Origin: Croceimicrobium sp963977415
Lineage (GTDB): Bacteria; Bacteroidota; Bacteroidia; Flavobacteriales; Schleiferiaceae
NCBI GenBank assembly: GCA_963977415.1
Contig: CAXBOS010000001.1
Location: 124,001-188,000, forward strand
Reading direction: 5' to 3'
DNA length: 64,000 nucleotides
A program made the translations under genes and the position numbers. How positions within the stretch are numbered: position 1 is the stretch's first letter; every line of letters starts with the position of its first letter. Below are positions 34,419 to 42,846 of the stretch, one piece after another. The notes below the pieces were generated by a model that was not told where the DNA came from, did not search any database, and saw nothing but the letters and a program-made list of their open reading frames with translations.

Positions 34419-35123
34419 ATGATTAAAGAAGAACACCTAGAAAGAATATTGTTTTTAGACATTGAAACAGTAAGTGCCGAGCCCGACTTTGAAGCTTTGG
34501 CCGAGGATTGGCAAAATTTATGGGCCGAGAAAACGCGCTTTCAAAGAGCAGAAGACGAAAGTCCGGCAGACTTTTACCCCAAACGAGCAGGAATTTTGGC
34601 CGAATTCGGACAAATAGTTTGTATTTCCTGTGGCTTTTTCACGTCAAAAAGTGGGCCTTTGGAATTTCGCGTGAAAAGCTTTTCCTCTCCCGAAGAAGCC
34701 GAAATATTGCAGGATTTCGCGGCCTTAATGGAGCGTATGCCGCAGTACATTTTATGCGCCCATAACGGTAAGGAATTCGACTTCCCTTACCTTAGCCGTC
34801 GTATGCTGATAAATGGTATTCCCTTACCTGGGCAGTTTAATAATGCCGGAAAAAAGCCTTGGGAAATCCCGCATTTAGATACCCTTGAGTTGTGGAAGTT
34901 TGGCGATTATAAAAATTATACGAGCCTTAAGCTCTTAGCAGCCGTATTCGGGATTCCTACGCCAAAAGATGATATTGATGGCAGCATGGTAGGCGATGTT
35001 TTTTGGAAGGAAAATGATTTAGACCGTATCCAGGTGTATTGCGAAAAGGACGTATTAACTTTGGCAAAGGTATTTTTGAAAATCAATCAGATTGAAGCGC
35101 CCCACGCCTTTGACCAAATTTAA
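34419..35123 (+). CDS. Predicted 3'-5' exonuclease, PolB-like
   Basis: A 234-aa protein of the DNA_pol_B_exo2 (PolB-like 3'-5' exonuclease) family, a DEDD nuclease without polymerase domain. ExoI is FLDIETV (D14, E16). The family-specific segment FGQIVCISCGFF follows. ExoII lies in CAHNGKEFDFPYLSRRM, and ExoIII in YCEKDVLTLAKV. All metal-binding acidic positions appear present, so it should be active. The role, in DNA repair or RNA trimming, is not known. The ABC gene begins one base after its stop. Confidence 0.85.
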   Translation: MIKEEHLERILFLDIETVSAEPDFEALAEDWQNLWAEKTRFQRAEDESPADFYPKRAGILAEFGQIVCISCGFFTSKSGPLEFRVKSFSSPEEAEILQDFAALMERMPQYILCAHNGKEFDFPYLSRRMLINGIPLPGQFNNAGKKPWEIPHLDTLELWKFGDYKNYTSLKLLAAVFGIPTPKDDIDGSMVGDVFWKENDLDRIQVYCEKDVLTLAKVFLKINQIEAPHAFDQI

Positions 35124-35124
35124 T

Positions 35125-36789
35125 ATGAGTGAAGTCCTGCTTTCGGTAAAAGATTTAGAAATAAGTAGCCCTGATGCGCCTATCGTGCAACAGCTTAATT
35201 TCGAATTAAAAGCATCCGAAACCTTAGCGATTGTGGGCGAGTCTGGTTCTGGAAAAAGCTTATCCAGCTTGGCTTTAATGGGGCTTCTGCCCCAAAATTT
35301 AAAAGCGGAAGGTTCGATTGTATACCAAAAAAGCGAGCTTCTAAAAAACACCGAAGAGCAATGGCGTAAACTACGGGGAAAGGATATCGCTATGATTTTC
35401 CAAGAACCCATGTCGGCGCTTAATCCTTCCATGACCTGCGGCAAGCAAGTGGCGGAAATTTTAGAAATCCACAGCGATTTAAGCGCTAAAGCAATAGAGG
35501 AGAAAGTAATTACTCTTTTTAAAAAGGTAGAGTTGCCGAGGGCGGAAAGCCTTTATAAATCCTATCCTCACCAGTTGAGCGGCGGTCAAAAACAGCGCGT
35601 TATGATTGCCATGGCGATTGCCTGCGATCCGAAAATTCTTATTGCCGATGAGCCTACCACCGCTCTCGATGTAAGTGTGCAAGCGGGCATTTTATCCTTA
35701 CTGAAGAAACTTCAAGAAGAGAAGGGAATGGCGATGCTCTTTATATCCCACGATTTAGGGGTGGTGCGTAAGGTGGCAGACGAAATTATGGTGATGCACT
35801 TGGGGCGTGTGAAAGAATTTGCTAGTGCTGAAAAACTATTTAGATCGCCGCAAGATCCTTATACCAAGGGGCTTTTAGCTTGCAGACCTACGGCGGATAC
35901 CTATTACCGTCGTTTGCCCTTGGTACGCGATTTTTTGCAGCATGATATTCATCAAACAGAGATTATTAGTCCAACGGTTCGAGAAGATCGAGCTAAGATG
36001 AAACTGAAGCAAGAGCCCCTATTTCGCATTAATGATTTAGCTAAAGTTTACCGCAGCACCCAGGGTATTTGGGCTAAGAAAGTCGAGCACCGGGCTTTGC
36101 ACCAGGTTGGCTTCGAAGTTTTTCCTCAAGAAAGCTTAGGCTTGGTAGGAGAGTCGGGTTCAGGCAAAACCACTCTCGGTCGAATTTTAGTAGGCCTAGA
36201 AAAGGCAGAACAAGGCCAGGTTTTTTTCAAAGATCAAGATATTGCTCACGCTTCAGCCAAGCAATGGCGTGCCTTACACAAATCAATTCAGATAATTTTT
36301 CAAGATCCGTTTTCGGCTTTGAATCCTAAAATTCCTATTGGTGAGGCCATTGCTTCCGTAATTCGCAAAAGAAAACGAGCGGATAAAAAGCAAGCGGAAA
36401 TTGAAACCAAGGTACTTTTAGAAAAGGTGGGCCTTTTAGCAGATTACTATCCGCGTTATCCCCATGAATTTAGCGGCGGACAAAGACAGCGTATCGGTAT
36501 TGCTCGCGCCTTAGCCGTACAACCTGAGTTTATTGTTTGCGATGAATCCGTCAGTGCACTCGACGTTAGTGTGCAGGCGCAAATTCTCAATCTTCTTAAC
36601 GACTTAAAAGACGAGTTTGGTTTTACCTACCTGTTTATTTCCCACGATTTGCAAATTGTAAAATACTTCTGCGATCGCATATTGGTTTTGCAAAATGGTG
36701 AGCTGGTGGAAAGCGGTTTTTCGGAAGAAATTTACCGCGAGGCAAAAGAAGAGTACACGAAAAAATTGATTGCGGCGGTGGAGGGCTAG
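35125..36789 (+). CDS. Oligopeptide/dipeptide ABC transporter ATPase, two fused NBDs
   Basis: A 554-aa protein with tandem ATPase domains of the DppD and DppF types, as in YejF or GsiA. NBD1: GESGSGKSLS, signature LSGGQKQR, LIADEPTTALD. The oligopeptide-transporter C-terminal extension (DPYTKGLLACRP) follows. NBD2: GESGSGKTTLG, FSGGQRQR, VCDESVSALD. I use the ATG at 35125 (MSEVLLSV); an upstream in-frame start would overlap the exonuclease gene. The permease and binding-protein genes are not adjacent. Confidence 0.93.
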   Translation: MSEVLLSVKDLEISSPDAPIVQQLNFELKASETLAIVGESGSGKSLSSLALMGLLPQNLKAEGSIVYQKSELLKNTEEQWRKLRGKDIAMIFQEPMSALNPSMTCGKQVAEILEIHSDLSAKAIEEKVITLFKKVELPRAESLYKSYPHQLSGGQKQRVMIAMAIACDPKILIADEPTTALDVSVQAGILSLLKKLQEEKGMAMLFISHDLGVVRKVADEIMVMHLGRVKEFASAEKLFRSPQDPYTKGLLACRPTADTYYRRLPLVRDFLQHDIHQTEIISPTVREDRAKMKLKQEPLFRINDLAKVYRSTQGIWAKKVEHRALHQVGFEVFPQESLGLVGESGSGKTTLGRILVGLEKAEQGQVFFKDQDIAHASAKQWRALHKSIQIIFQDPFSALNPKIPIGEAIASVIRKRKRADKKQAEIETKVLLEKVGLLADYYPRYPHEFSGGQRQRIGIARALAVQPEFIVCDESVSALDVSVQAQILNLLNDLKDEFGFTYLFISHDLQIVKYFCDRILVLQNGELVESGFSEEIYREAKEEYTKKLIAAVEG

Positions 36790-37312
36790 TCTTACGAAGA
36801 CTATTTTAATGTTACTCATGTTCGAAAAAGAGTTGTTCGTGCTGCATTTAGCCAAGGTTTAACTGGGATTTTCTAATTTCCACCCGAATTCTGAATCGGG
36901 ATATGGGGAAATTCTATTCGTTACTTTTATTTAAGATTTTTAGTGCTGTTGGCAATCATTTTAGAAAATCGATAGCTTTTTATTCTCATCCATCTAGTGG
37001 GGTCAAACAAGAGGCAATCAGCAAAAAATTACTGGCAGTAGATTTCGATCTTAAAAGAGTCCGTTCAAAATTGGTTTTTTCTTCTGGAAGTGCGGAGAAG
37101 GCTTTTGCAATACCTCCAACATTATCAGCTTTAATTTCAGCTCTGTACTTAAGGCTTGTAATTCGACCAGACTATTCTGACACGAGCAAATCTGCCGCTA
37201 CCTTTTTTCCTAGCCTATTATTAAAACAAGAGCAATCAATGCTGACTAAGGAGTCTATGTCAATTCTTTTAGTAAGCGATAAGTATTAAGATTATAGAAA
37301 ACAAATAGACCA
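36790..37312. other. 523-base region without a convincing gene; possible gene remnant
   Basis: The plus strand has a 128-codon open frame (36903-37289), but its Ser/Leu-rich composition and lack of any motif make it look like the antisense of coding sequence. The minus strand gives a more protein-like reading from about 37285 down to about 37005 (SGRITSLKYRAEIKADN, then GGIAKAFSALPEEKTNF), interrupted by an in-frame TAG at 37172-37174 and without a good start. I do not recognise the family. A decayed gene is the best guess. Confidence 0.35.
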
Positions 37313-39871
37313 ATGAAGCAAAGACTACTATTAGCAGCCATACTTTTTGTTAGCAGCTTTTTAATGCATGGTCAAAGTGGCCCTTCAATGCGAAGTTCTG
37401 TAAGTTACACTCCCAAAACTGAGGGCTATCAGGTCTCTAACATACCTATTGTTTTTGGTTTCCGTAATTGTTACGGCGAAGTAGTTATGGCAATGAACTT
37501 TGATAGATCTCAGGCTTCGGTTGGCTCTTATCTTTTTGAGGGGACCTGGTACAGCCCTAGTGAAATTGGTTCGGCCTATCGCTCAGATTTCAAAATTGAC
37601 ATTAATGATCTGGAAGCAGATCTATATCAAGGATCGTATCGCTTAGGTCATGTTAGAATTGACAACCTCGTTGGGTTTACCAGTACTGGTTGCTTTGGGG
37701 AAACTTACGATCTTCTTGGTCAATTAGGTTTAAATAATGAAGAAAAGAAATGGAAAGAGGGAATTAATGAATTAAGCCTTCGAAATATCCGCTTAGTATC
37801 CGCTAGTAGTGTAGATTATAAAGTACATGATGCCATTCGTAAAATTCAAAAAGATAAGGAGTTTCAAGATTTAAGAAGCCAAGCTCAAGCGGCAGAGGCC
37901 AGTGAAGATTGGGAAACAGCAAAAGGTCTATATCAAAAGGCTAGTTACATTTCCGAAAGTGAAGCGATGCAGGCTAAGGCAAAAGAAATGTCAGAAAAGA
38001 TATCGGCCGAAAGGGTGGTGAAAAAGGCGGAGAGTCTTGCTAAAGAAGCAGAAAGTTTAGCCGCAGATGAGCAATTCGAAGCTGCAGCAGGTAAATATGA
38101 GGCTGCTGCAAGAGTAGATGAGAGTAAGCAATCAGACTATCAGGCTAAAGCAGATGAGATGAGGCAAAAGCAGACTGAGAAGGATACTGCTGAAGAAGAG
38201 TCTGCTGCGGCAGAAAGTTCTGAGGAGGAGGATTCAGCAAATGAAGGATCTGAAGAAGAGAGCGAAGACGAAGATAACTCCAGTAGCGAAGAATCTGCTT
38301 ATGACGAGGAAGCTCGAGCAAAGTCTGCGGCAATGGAAGAATACGAAAGACAAGAGCGGGTAAATCAATATTGGGAGAACCGCAATCAAGCAACGCAAGA
38401 CAATATGATGGCTGCTGGGGAAATGGGTGCCCAAGCAATATTGGTACATCTGCTGATAGGAAGACTTATCTATAATAATATGGATAGCGATGTGCCACTT
38501 AGCACCATGGCTGGGCCGGGAGATATGATTGGCGGAAGAGTAGGTTATAGTTTATCTTCAGTCCCCATTTTTACCAATAGTGAAAGCGAAACGTATGATG
38601 GGAATAATTTTGGAACCAGTAACAGCACGGATAATTACCAGAGCTTTATTCTAGAATTAGGAGGAGGTTTCGATTACTGGCCTATTTATTCGGAGCGTTT
38701 TGGTCTAGGGGCTTCAGTGGATCTTTACGCGGGTCATGGTCTCCTATTTCAACAGTTTAGCTATGGCGGAGCACTAGATTTACATGGCTATTTTGGAGGT
38801 CCTGGCATGCAGATTTATGTGGGCTATCGTGGTGGCCTTCGTAATATTTATCATGAACCATGGATTGATCCAGGCGAATTTGGAAGTGGAAAAGCAGAAA
38901 CTAGTTTTAGTAGAATTACCGCTGGCCCACAATTTAGGTTTATTAATAATCAAGGATCTGATTTCTCTACTTTAGGAGTCTTAGGAGTATTAGAGCGCAA
39001 TTATGCATGGAATGGAAATGGCGGCGCAGCAGCTCTTTTTCATTATTCACCTGGAATTCGATTAGAGTGGAATAAACGCAATCGTTTTAGCTTGGGCGCA
39101 GAAGCAGTTTTTAATTACAGAAGAGTAGGGGAAAGACTTTACGGATACGACCCGGAAGCCACTTTTAACGGTAGTATGTATAATATCAATTTTCATCGTC
39201 GATTCGACCGGTTTTACAATTCGGCTTTACGTATGCGAAACCCTAGCTTGGCCTACCAAAAAATAAGAGAATTTGAAGGCTTTTACCTTAGTGTTATGCA
39301 GCCTAATTTAACGTGGATTCAATCTGATACCTCAGGTTACCGTTCTACCGAGCCCTTTATTGGTATTGATGTAATTGGGTTTCACTATTTTTTTAAGCTG
39401 CACAAAGGTATCGGTATAGGAACGGGTGTTGATGGTACCTATTCTGGGGTGCGCTGGGACGCTCCTGATATCCAAACTTATTCACGAATGCATAGAGCAG
39501 GCATAAGTATACCACTCACAATGCGTTTTCACCTACCCAAGGCACTGGCTCGTTACTATGCTGAAATGGGGTATAGTTATCACTATTTCTTTTATAATAG
39601 TTTGGAGTCTCGAAATCCAAGTGAAATTGATGGCTATTGGAGTTCTGATGATGAAAACGACTTACCGCTACTGAACGCTTATGGCAATTACCGTTTTGCT
39701 ATCGGAATGGGCATCCCGGGAAGGGAAAACAGCACCTCTATCGGCTTAGTCTTCGAACGTAGTTTAGGAAGTATAATTGATCCAGACTACAGCTCAGATA
39801 AAATATTGCCCTCGGGCGGCTCTGATGCAAGGCTTAATCGTTTGACTATTCAATTTGCAGTTCAATTTTAG
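37313..39871 (+). CDS. Large exported protein with coiled-coil/acidic linker and barrel-like C-terminus
   Basis: An 852-aa protein I do not recognise. Signal peptide 1-20 (LLLAAILFVSSFLMHGQ). Residues 25-180 form a beta-rich domain. Residues 185-285 are helical and repeat-like (EDWETAKGLYQKASYI, EQFEAAAGKYEAAARV), resembling TPR/coiled coil. A very acidic Ser/Glu linker (about 288-340) follows, then a hydrophobic stretch (AILVHLLIGRLIYNN). The last 450 residues alternate in the manner of outer-membrane strands, rich in Gly and Tyr, ending AVQF with the terminal Phe common in barrels. Probably outer membrane, with a periplasmic N-part. The downstream gene starts 3 bases after its stop. Confidence 0.65.
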   Translation: MKQRLLLAAILFVSSFLMHGQSGPSMRSSVSYTPKTEGYQVSNIPIVFGFRNCYGEVVMAMNFDRSQASVGSYLFEGTWYSPSEIGSAYRSDFKIDINDLEADLYQGSYRLGHVRIDNLVGFTSTGCFGETYDLLGQLGLNNEEKKWKEGINELSLRNIRLVSASSVDYKVHDAIRKIQKDKEFQDLRSQAQAAEASEDWETAKGLYQKASYISESEAMQAKAKEMSEKISAERVVKKAESLAKEAESLAADEQFEAAAGKYEAAARVDESKQSDYQAKADEMRQKQTEKDTAEEESAAAESSEEEDSANEGSEEESEDEDNSSSEESAYDEEARAKSAAMEEYERQERVNQYWENRNQATQDNMMAAGEMGAQAILVHLLIGRLIYNNMDSDVPLSTMAGPGDMIGGRVGYSLSSVPIFTNSESETYDGNNFGTSNSTDNYQSFILELGGGFDYWPIYSERFGLGASVDLYAGHGLLFQQFSYGGALDLHGYFGGPGMQIYVGYRGGLRNIYHEPWIDPGEFGSGKAETSFSRITAGPQFRFINNQGSDFSTLGVLGVLERNYAWNGNGGAAALFHYSPGIRLEWNKRNRFSLGAEAVFNYRRVGERLYGYDPEATFNGSMYNINFHRRFDRFYNSALRMRNPSLAYQKIREFEGFYLSVMQPNLTWIQSDTSGYRSTEPFIGIDVIGFHYFFKLHKGIGIGTGVDGTYSGVRWDAPDIQTYSRMHRAGISIPLTMRFHLPKALARYYAEMGYSYHYFFYNSLESRNPSEIDGYWSSDDENDLPLLNAYGNYRFAIGMGIPGRENSTSIGLVFERSLGSIIDPDYSSDKILPSGGSDARLNRLTIQFAVQF

Positions 39872-39874
39872 ACT

Positions 39875-40663
39875 ATGAAAAGACGAATTTACCTCTCACT
39901 TTTTATCCTTATACCTCTTTTAAATTATGCTCAATTGGATATTTTAAATGAGATTGACCTGCGCCCAAAAAGCTTTGAATATCAAGTAAGTGGCAAAGCT
40001 AGCAGCAATTTGCTGATCGCGCCAAGTCGGCAAAATACCCTTCCCGCCTCGGGCTCTGAGGTATTTGAAGAATACCACAGCCTTAACGGCGGCATTTCCG
40101 CAGAATTGATTCTCAGCCCAGTTATTCACGAGAATTTCTTTTACACTTACCGCCATGAGTGGAGTTTAGGAATGGGGGTAGGTACCTCTTATCATTATCA
40201 GCTTTGGGGAAATGAATTTGGAATTGGAAAAGGAGGCTATTATTTAACTTACCACTATAAAAGTCGCTTTATGAATATCGTGGGCTATACGGCTTCTGCC
40301 AGCGGCGAAGGCGTTGATGAAACAGCCCACTATAGTAAATACAGTGGTATTAGGCATCAGGCTGTTGGGGTTAAAATAGATATTGGCGATGGTAGCAATA
40401 TTGAACTTGCTTTTTTAATGGAGAAGTTCAGAACCGATCAAGATCGCGAGCCTTGGCAAGGAGCCTTGGTTCGTTGGGATGATGATGATGACGGCTGGGG
40501 AATCGAAACCATGCTGTTTTGGAATCATGCAGCATATGGCTATTATTTTACCAGCGTTGAACCCATGGAGGAGTATAGCCCTACTGGCTTTTTTCTAAAT
40601 CTTAAGGTGAGTTATAGATTTGGCTACCAGAGTAACTACGGGCGTGTTTTAGATTTTTTATAG
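39875..40663 (+). CDS. Exported beta-rich protein, probable outer-membrane partner
   Basis: A 262-aa protein with a signal peptide (LSLFILIPLLNYAQ) and a beta-strand pattern rich in Tyr, Gly and His (MGVGTSYHYQLWG, GGYYLTYHYKSRF, AAYGYYFTSVEP), consistent with a small outer-membrane barrel. No family recognised. Three bases after the 852-aa gene, so the two are almost certainly one operon and may form a complex. Confidence 0.6.
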   Translation: MKRRIYLSLFILIPLLNYAQLDILNEIDLRPKSFEYQVSGKASSNLLIAPSRQNTLPASGSEVFEEYHSLNGGISAELILSPVIHENFFYTYRHEWSLGMGVGTSYHYQLWGNEFGIGKGGYYLTYHYKSRFMNIVGYTASASGEGVDETAHYSKYSGIRHQAVGVKIDIGDGSNIELAFLMEKFRTDQDREPWQGALVRWDDDDDGWGIETMLFWNHAAYGYYFTSVEPMEEYSPTGFFLNLKVSYRFGYQSNYGRVLDFL

Positions 40664-40840
40664 CAGTTTATTGCACTTGGCGCTAAGATTGGGCTGTTAA
40701 AGAGATTAGTTATTCTTGACCCTGAAGGTAGCTTTAGGATTGAAACTAAATTGCAGTGCAAGACTGTCTTGCCTTATCTTTTTACAGCTAGGGATATAAT
40801 CAATGGAAGTCATAGCTCTAGTTTCACGTAGAATTCAAAT

Positions 40841-42178
40841 TTAATAATCTTCCTCCCCCTTTTTTGCCGCGTCATAATCAGGGTGCTCCAAATAGCTTTC
40901 GTAGTCTTTTACAAAGTGATCTTTAAAAAACTGCTTCCAAAAAAGCTCCTTGCTCATGCTGTCGTAATGAATAATGCTGCTCTTATACTGCTTATTCATA
41001 AAAATCGACCAGATACTTAAGAAGCTGATAGCTAGTATTAAAGGTGCTTTTACTAATTTCTTTTGAGTACTTAGCCATTGTAAAAATGCCGCTAATCCTA
41101 AAGCCATAAATGGTAAAAAATCTATTAGGGAGCGCGCGCCGAATCCACCGCCATACCACCAGCACCACCAGCTAAGGTTTACCCATAGCCCCAAGGCCAG
41201 AACAATTAAACTACCGCTGAAAAGGAGCTTCGATTTTTTAAACAAGGCAATAAAACCTAGCGCCGCAAAAAGTAAAAGCGGACTGTAAACAAACCAACCC
41301 TTGCGATAGCTGAAAAGGCCGTCCCAAATATGTGGATTGAGGAAAAAGAAATGTTCATCATTATAAGAATATAGGACCCAGTTCCCGGTCATATAGTGCC
41401 AATAGAAAAGCTGCGGACTTACCGCTAAAAGAGCAAAGAAAGCGGCACTTAGTCCATACTTCAACCACTCACCACTGTTTTTTAAGCTTCCGCTAGATGC
41501 GAGATAAATGACCGGGAAGAGTAAAACCAGAACATTAGTGGGTCTAATTAAAATCATTAAGCCCGCCAAAGCCCCAATGGTAATGGCCAATTTAAAACTG
41601 GGTTTATCGCAAAACTTGAGGCTGAGATAAAGTATAGCAGAAACCAAGAAGAAATTATAAACATGGCTCATGGGCTCTACAAAACTGTAATGCGGCATAT
41701 TGCTGCCAATGTAGATTAATACTACGCTAAGATTGGCTACCCATGGTGAGAAAAATCGTTGTAAAACCAGCCGCAGTATATAAAGTCCCCAAAGCGCAAA
41801 AAATAAGGAGGAAGCCAGTAGGGCGAAGCGATAGGGTGCAGAAAAGCCATCGGCAGGGTACGCATTGTTGAGACTTGCATAAAGATGTCCTATAGCGAAA
41901 AAAGGGCTGTACATAATGGCTAAGCCACCGGTCATTTTCACATAGCGATTACCTTTAGTGTCGCTATTCATATAAAAATGACGCTTACCCCATTCAGCGG
42001 TAGGCTGCTCAAATTTCAAGTCATCATAAATAAAAAGTGCCGGCAAATAGCTGTAATACAGCGTCATGTCCCAGTCGATAATCGGTTTTTTATCCCAAAA
42101 ACGTGACAGACTGAAAACGAAAACACAGACAACTACCAGTAACCAATAGAAATTATTCGCTTTGAGAAATTTCTGCAT
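40841..42178 (-). CDS. Polytopic membrane protein, glycosyltransferase-like (GT-C fold)
   Basis: A 445-aa inner-membrane protein with about 9-11 TM helices. An acidic motif in the first external loop (KKPIIDWDMTLYYSYLPAL) recalls the catalytic loop of GT-C glycosyltransferases such as ArnT/PMT. Later landmarks are IRPTNVLVLLFPVIYL and YGGGFGARSLIDFLPFM, often seen in uncharacterised Bacteroidota GT-C-like proteins. Its start overlaps the scoB stop by one base (TAATG). It is the last gene of the long minus-strand run. Substrate unknown. Confidence 0.65.
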   Translation of the reverse strand: MQKFLKANNFYWLLVVVCVFVFSLSRFWDKKPIIDWDMTLYYSYLPALFIYDDLKFEQPTAEWGKRHFYMNSDTKGNRYVKMTGGLAIMYSPFFAIGHLYASLNNAYPADGFSAPYRFALLASSLFFALWGLYILRLVLQRFFSPWVANLSVVLIYIGSNMPHYSFVEPMSHVYNFFLVSAILYLSLKFCDKPSFKLAITIGALAGLMILIRPTNVLVLLFPVIYLASSGSLKNSGEWLKYGLSAAFFALLAVSPQLFYWHYMTGNWVLYSYNDEHFFFLNPHIWDGLFSYRKGWFVYSPLLLFAALGFIALFKKSKLLFSGSLIVLALGLWVNLSWWCWWYGGGFGARSLIDFLPFMALGLAAFLQWLSTQKKLVKAPLILAISFLSIWSIFMNKQYKSSIIHYDSMSKELFWKQFFKDHFVKDYESYLEHPDYDAAKKGEEDY

Positions 42179-42834
42179 TAAGCCAATTTCATGGTGGGAA
42201 TATCACCTTCTACGATAAGCTTACCCGCAGTGGCATTTTTAATTTCATCTACACTTATACCCGGGGCTAATTCACGGAGATAGAAAGCACCATTTTTAAT
42301 GTCTAAAACCCCTAAATTGGTTACAACTTTTCGTACACATCTTACGCCAGTTAAAGGTAAGCTGCATTTTTCCAAGAGTTTCGATTCGCCCGCTTTATTG
42401 GTATGCATCATCGCTACGATAATGTTTTCTGCGGAAGCAACTAAATCCATCGCTCCTCCCATGCCTTTCACCATTTTACCGGGAATTTTCCAATTGGCAA
42501 TATCGCCATCTTGCGAAAGCTCCATTGCGCCCAGAACGGTCATTTGCACATGCTGGCCTCTAATCATCCCAAAGCTCATGGCTGAATCGAAAAAGCTTGC
42601 ACCCGGTAATGCTGTAATGGTTTGTTTACCGGCATTAATTAAATCGGCATCTACTTGATCTTCGGTAGGAAAGGGTCCCATGCCGAGAATACCGTTTTCA
42701 CTTTGAAACTCAACGGAAATGCCATCGGGGATGTAATTTGCCACAAGGGTAGGGATGCCAATGCCGAGGTTTACATAAAAACCATCTTCCATTTCTTGAG
42801 CGATGCGTTGTGCAATTCCGTTTTTATCGAGCAT
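42178..42834 (-). CDS. scoB: 3-oxoacid CoA-transferase subunit B
   Basis: A 218-aa subunit of succinyl-CoA:3-ketoacid CoA-transferase, which moves CoA from succinyl-CoA to acetoacetate. Landmarks: VNLGIGIPTLVANYI and the catalytic Glu46 in QSENGILGMGPFP, then GGAMDLVASA and the C-terminal LRELAPGISVDEI. The length is normal. Subunit A lies 1.8 kb upstream in the same direction, separated by a membrane glycosyltransferase-like gene, although the two are usually adjacent. Confidence 0.95.
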   Translation of the reverse strand: MLDKNGIAQRIAQEMEDGFYVNLGIGIPTLVANYIPDGISVEFQSENGILGMGPFPTEDQVDADLINAGKQTITALPGASFFDSAMSFGMIRGQHVQMTVLGAMELSQDGDIANWKIPGKMVKGMGGAMDLVASAENIIVAMMHTNKAGESKLLEKCSLPLTGVRCVRKVVTNLGVLDIKNGAFYLRELAPGISVDEIKNATAGKLIVEGDIPTMKLA

Positions 42835-42846
42835 ATGCGGTATATT

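Noticed and set aside
36903..37289. 128-codon plus-strand open frame
   Set aside because: No signal peptide, motif or convincing ribosome binding site, and an antisense-like Ser/Leu-rich composition. Listed only as a gene-poor region.
38145..38449. Overlapping minus-strand open frames rich in Leu/Pro/Ser
   Set aside because: They are the antisense of the acidic Ser/Glu linker of the 852-aa protein; low-complexity coding sequence readily leaves open frames on the other strand.
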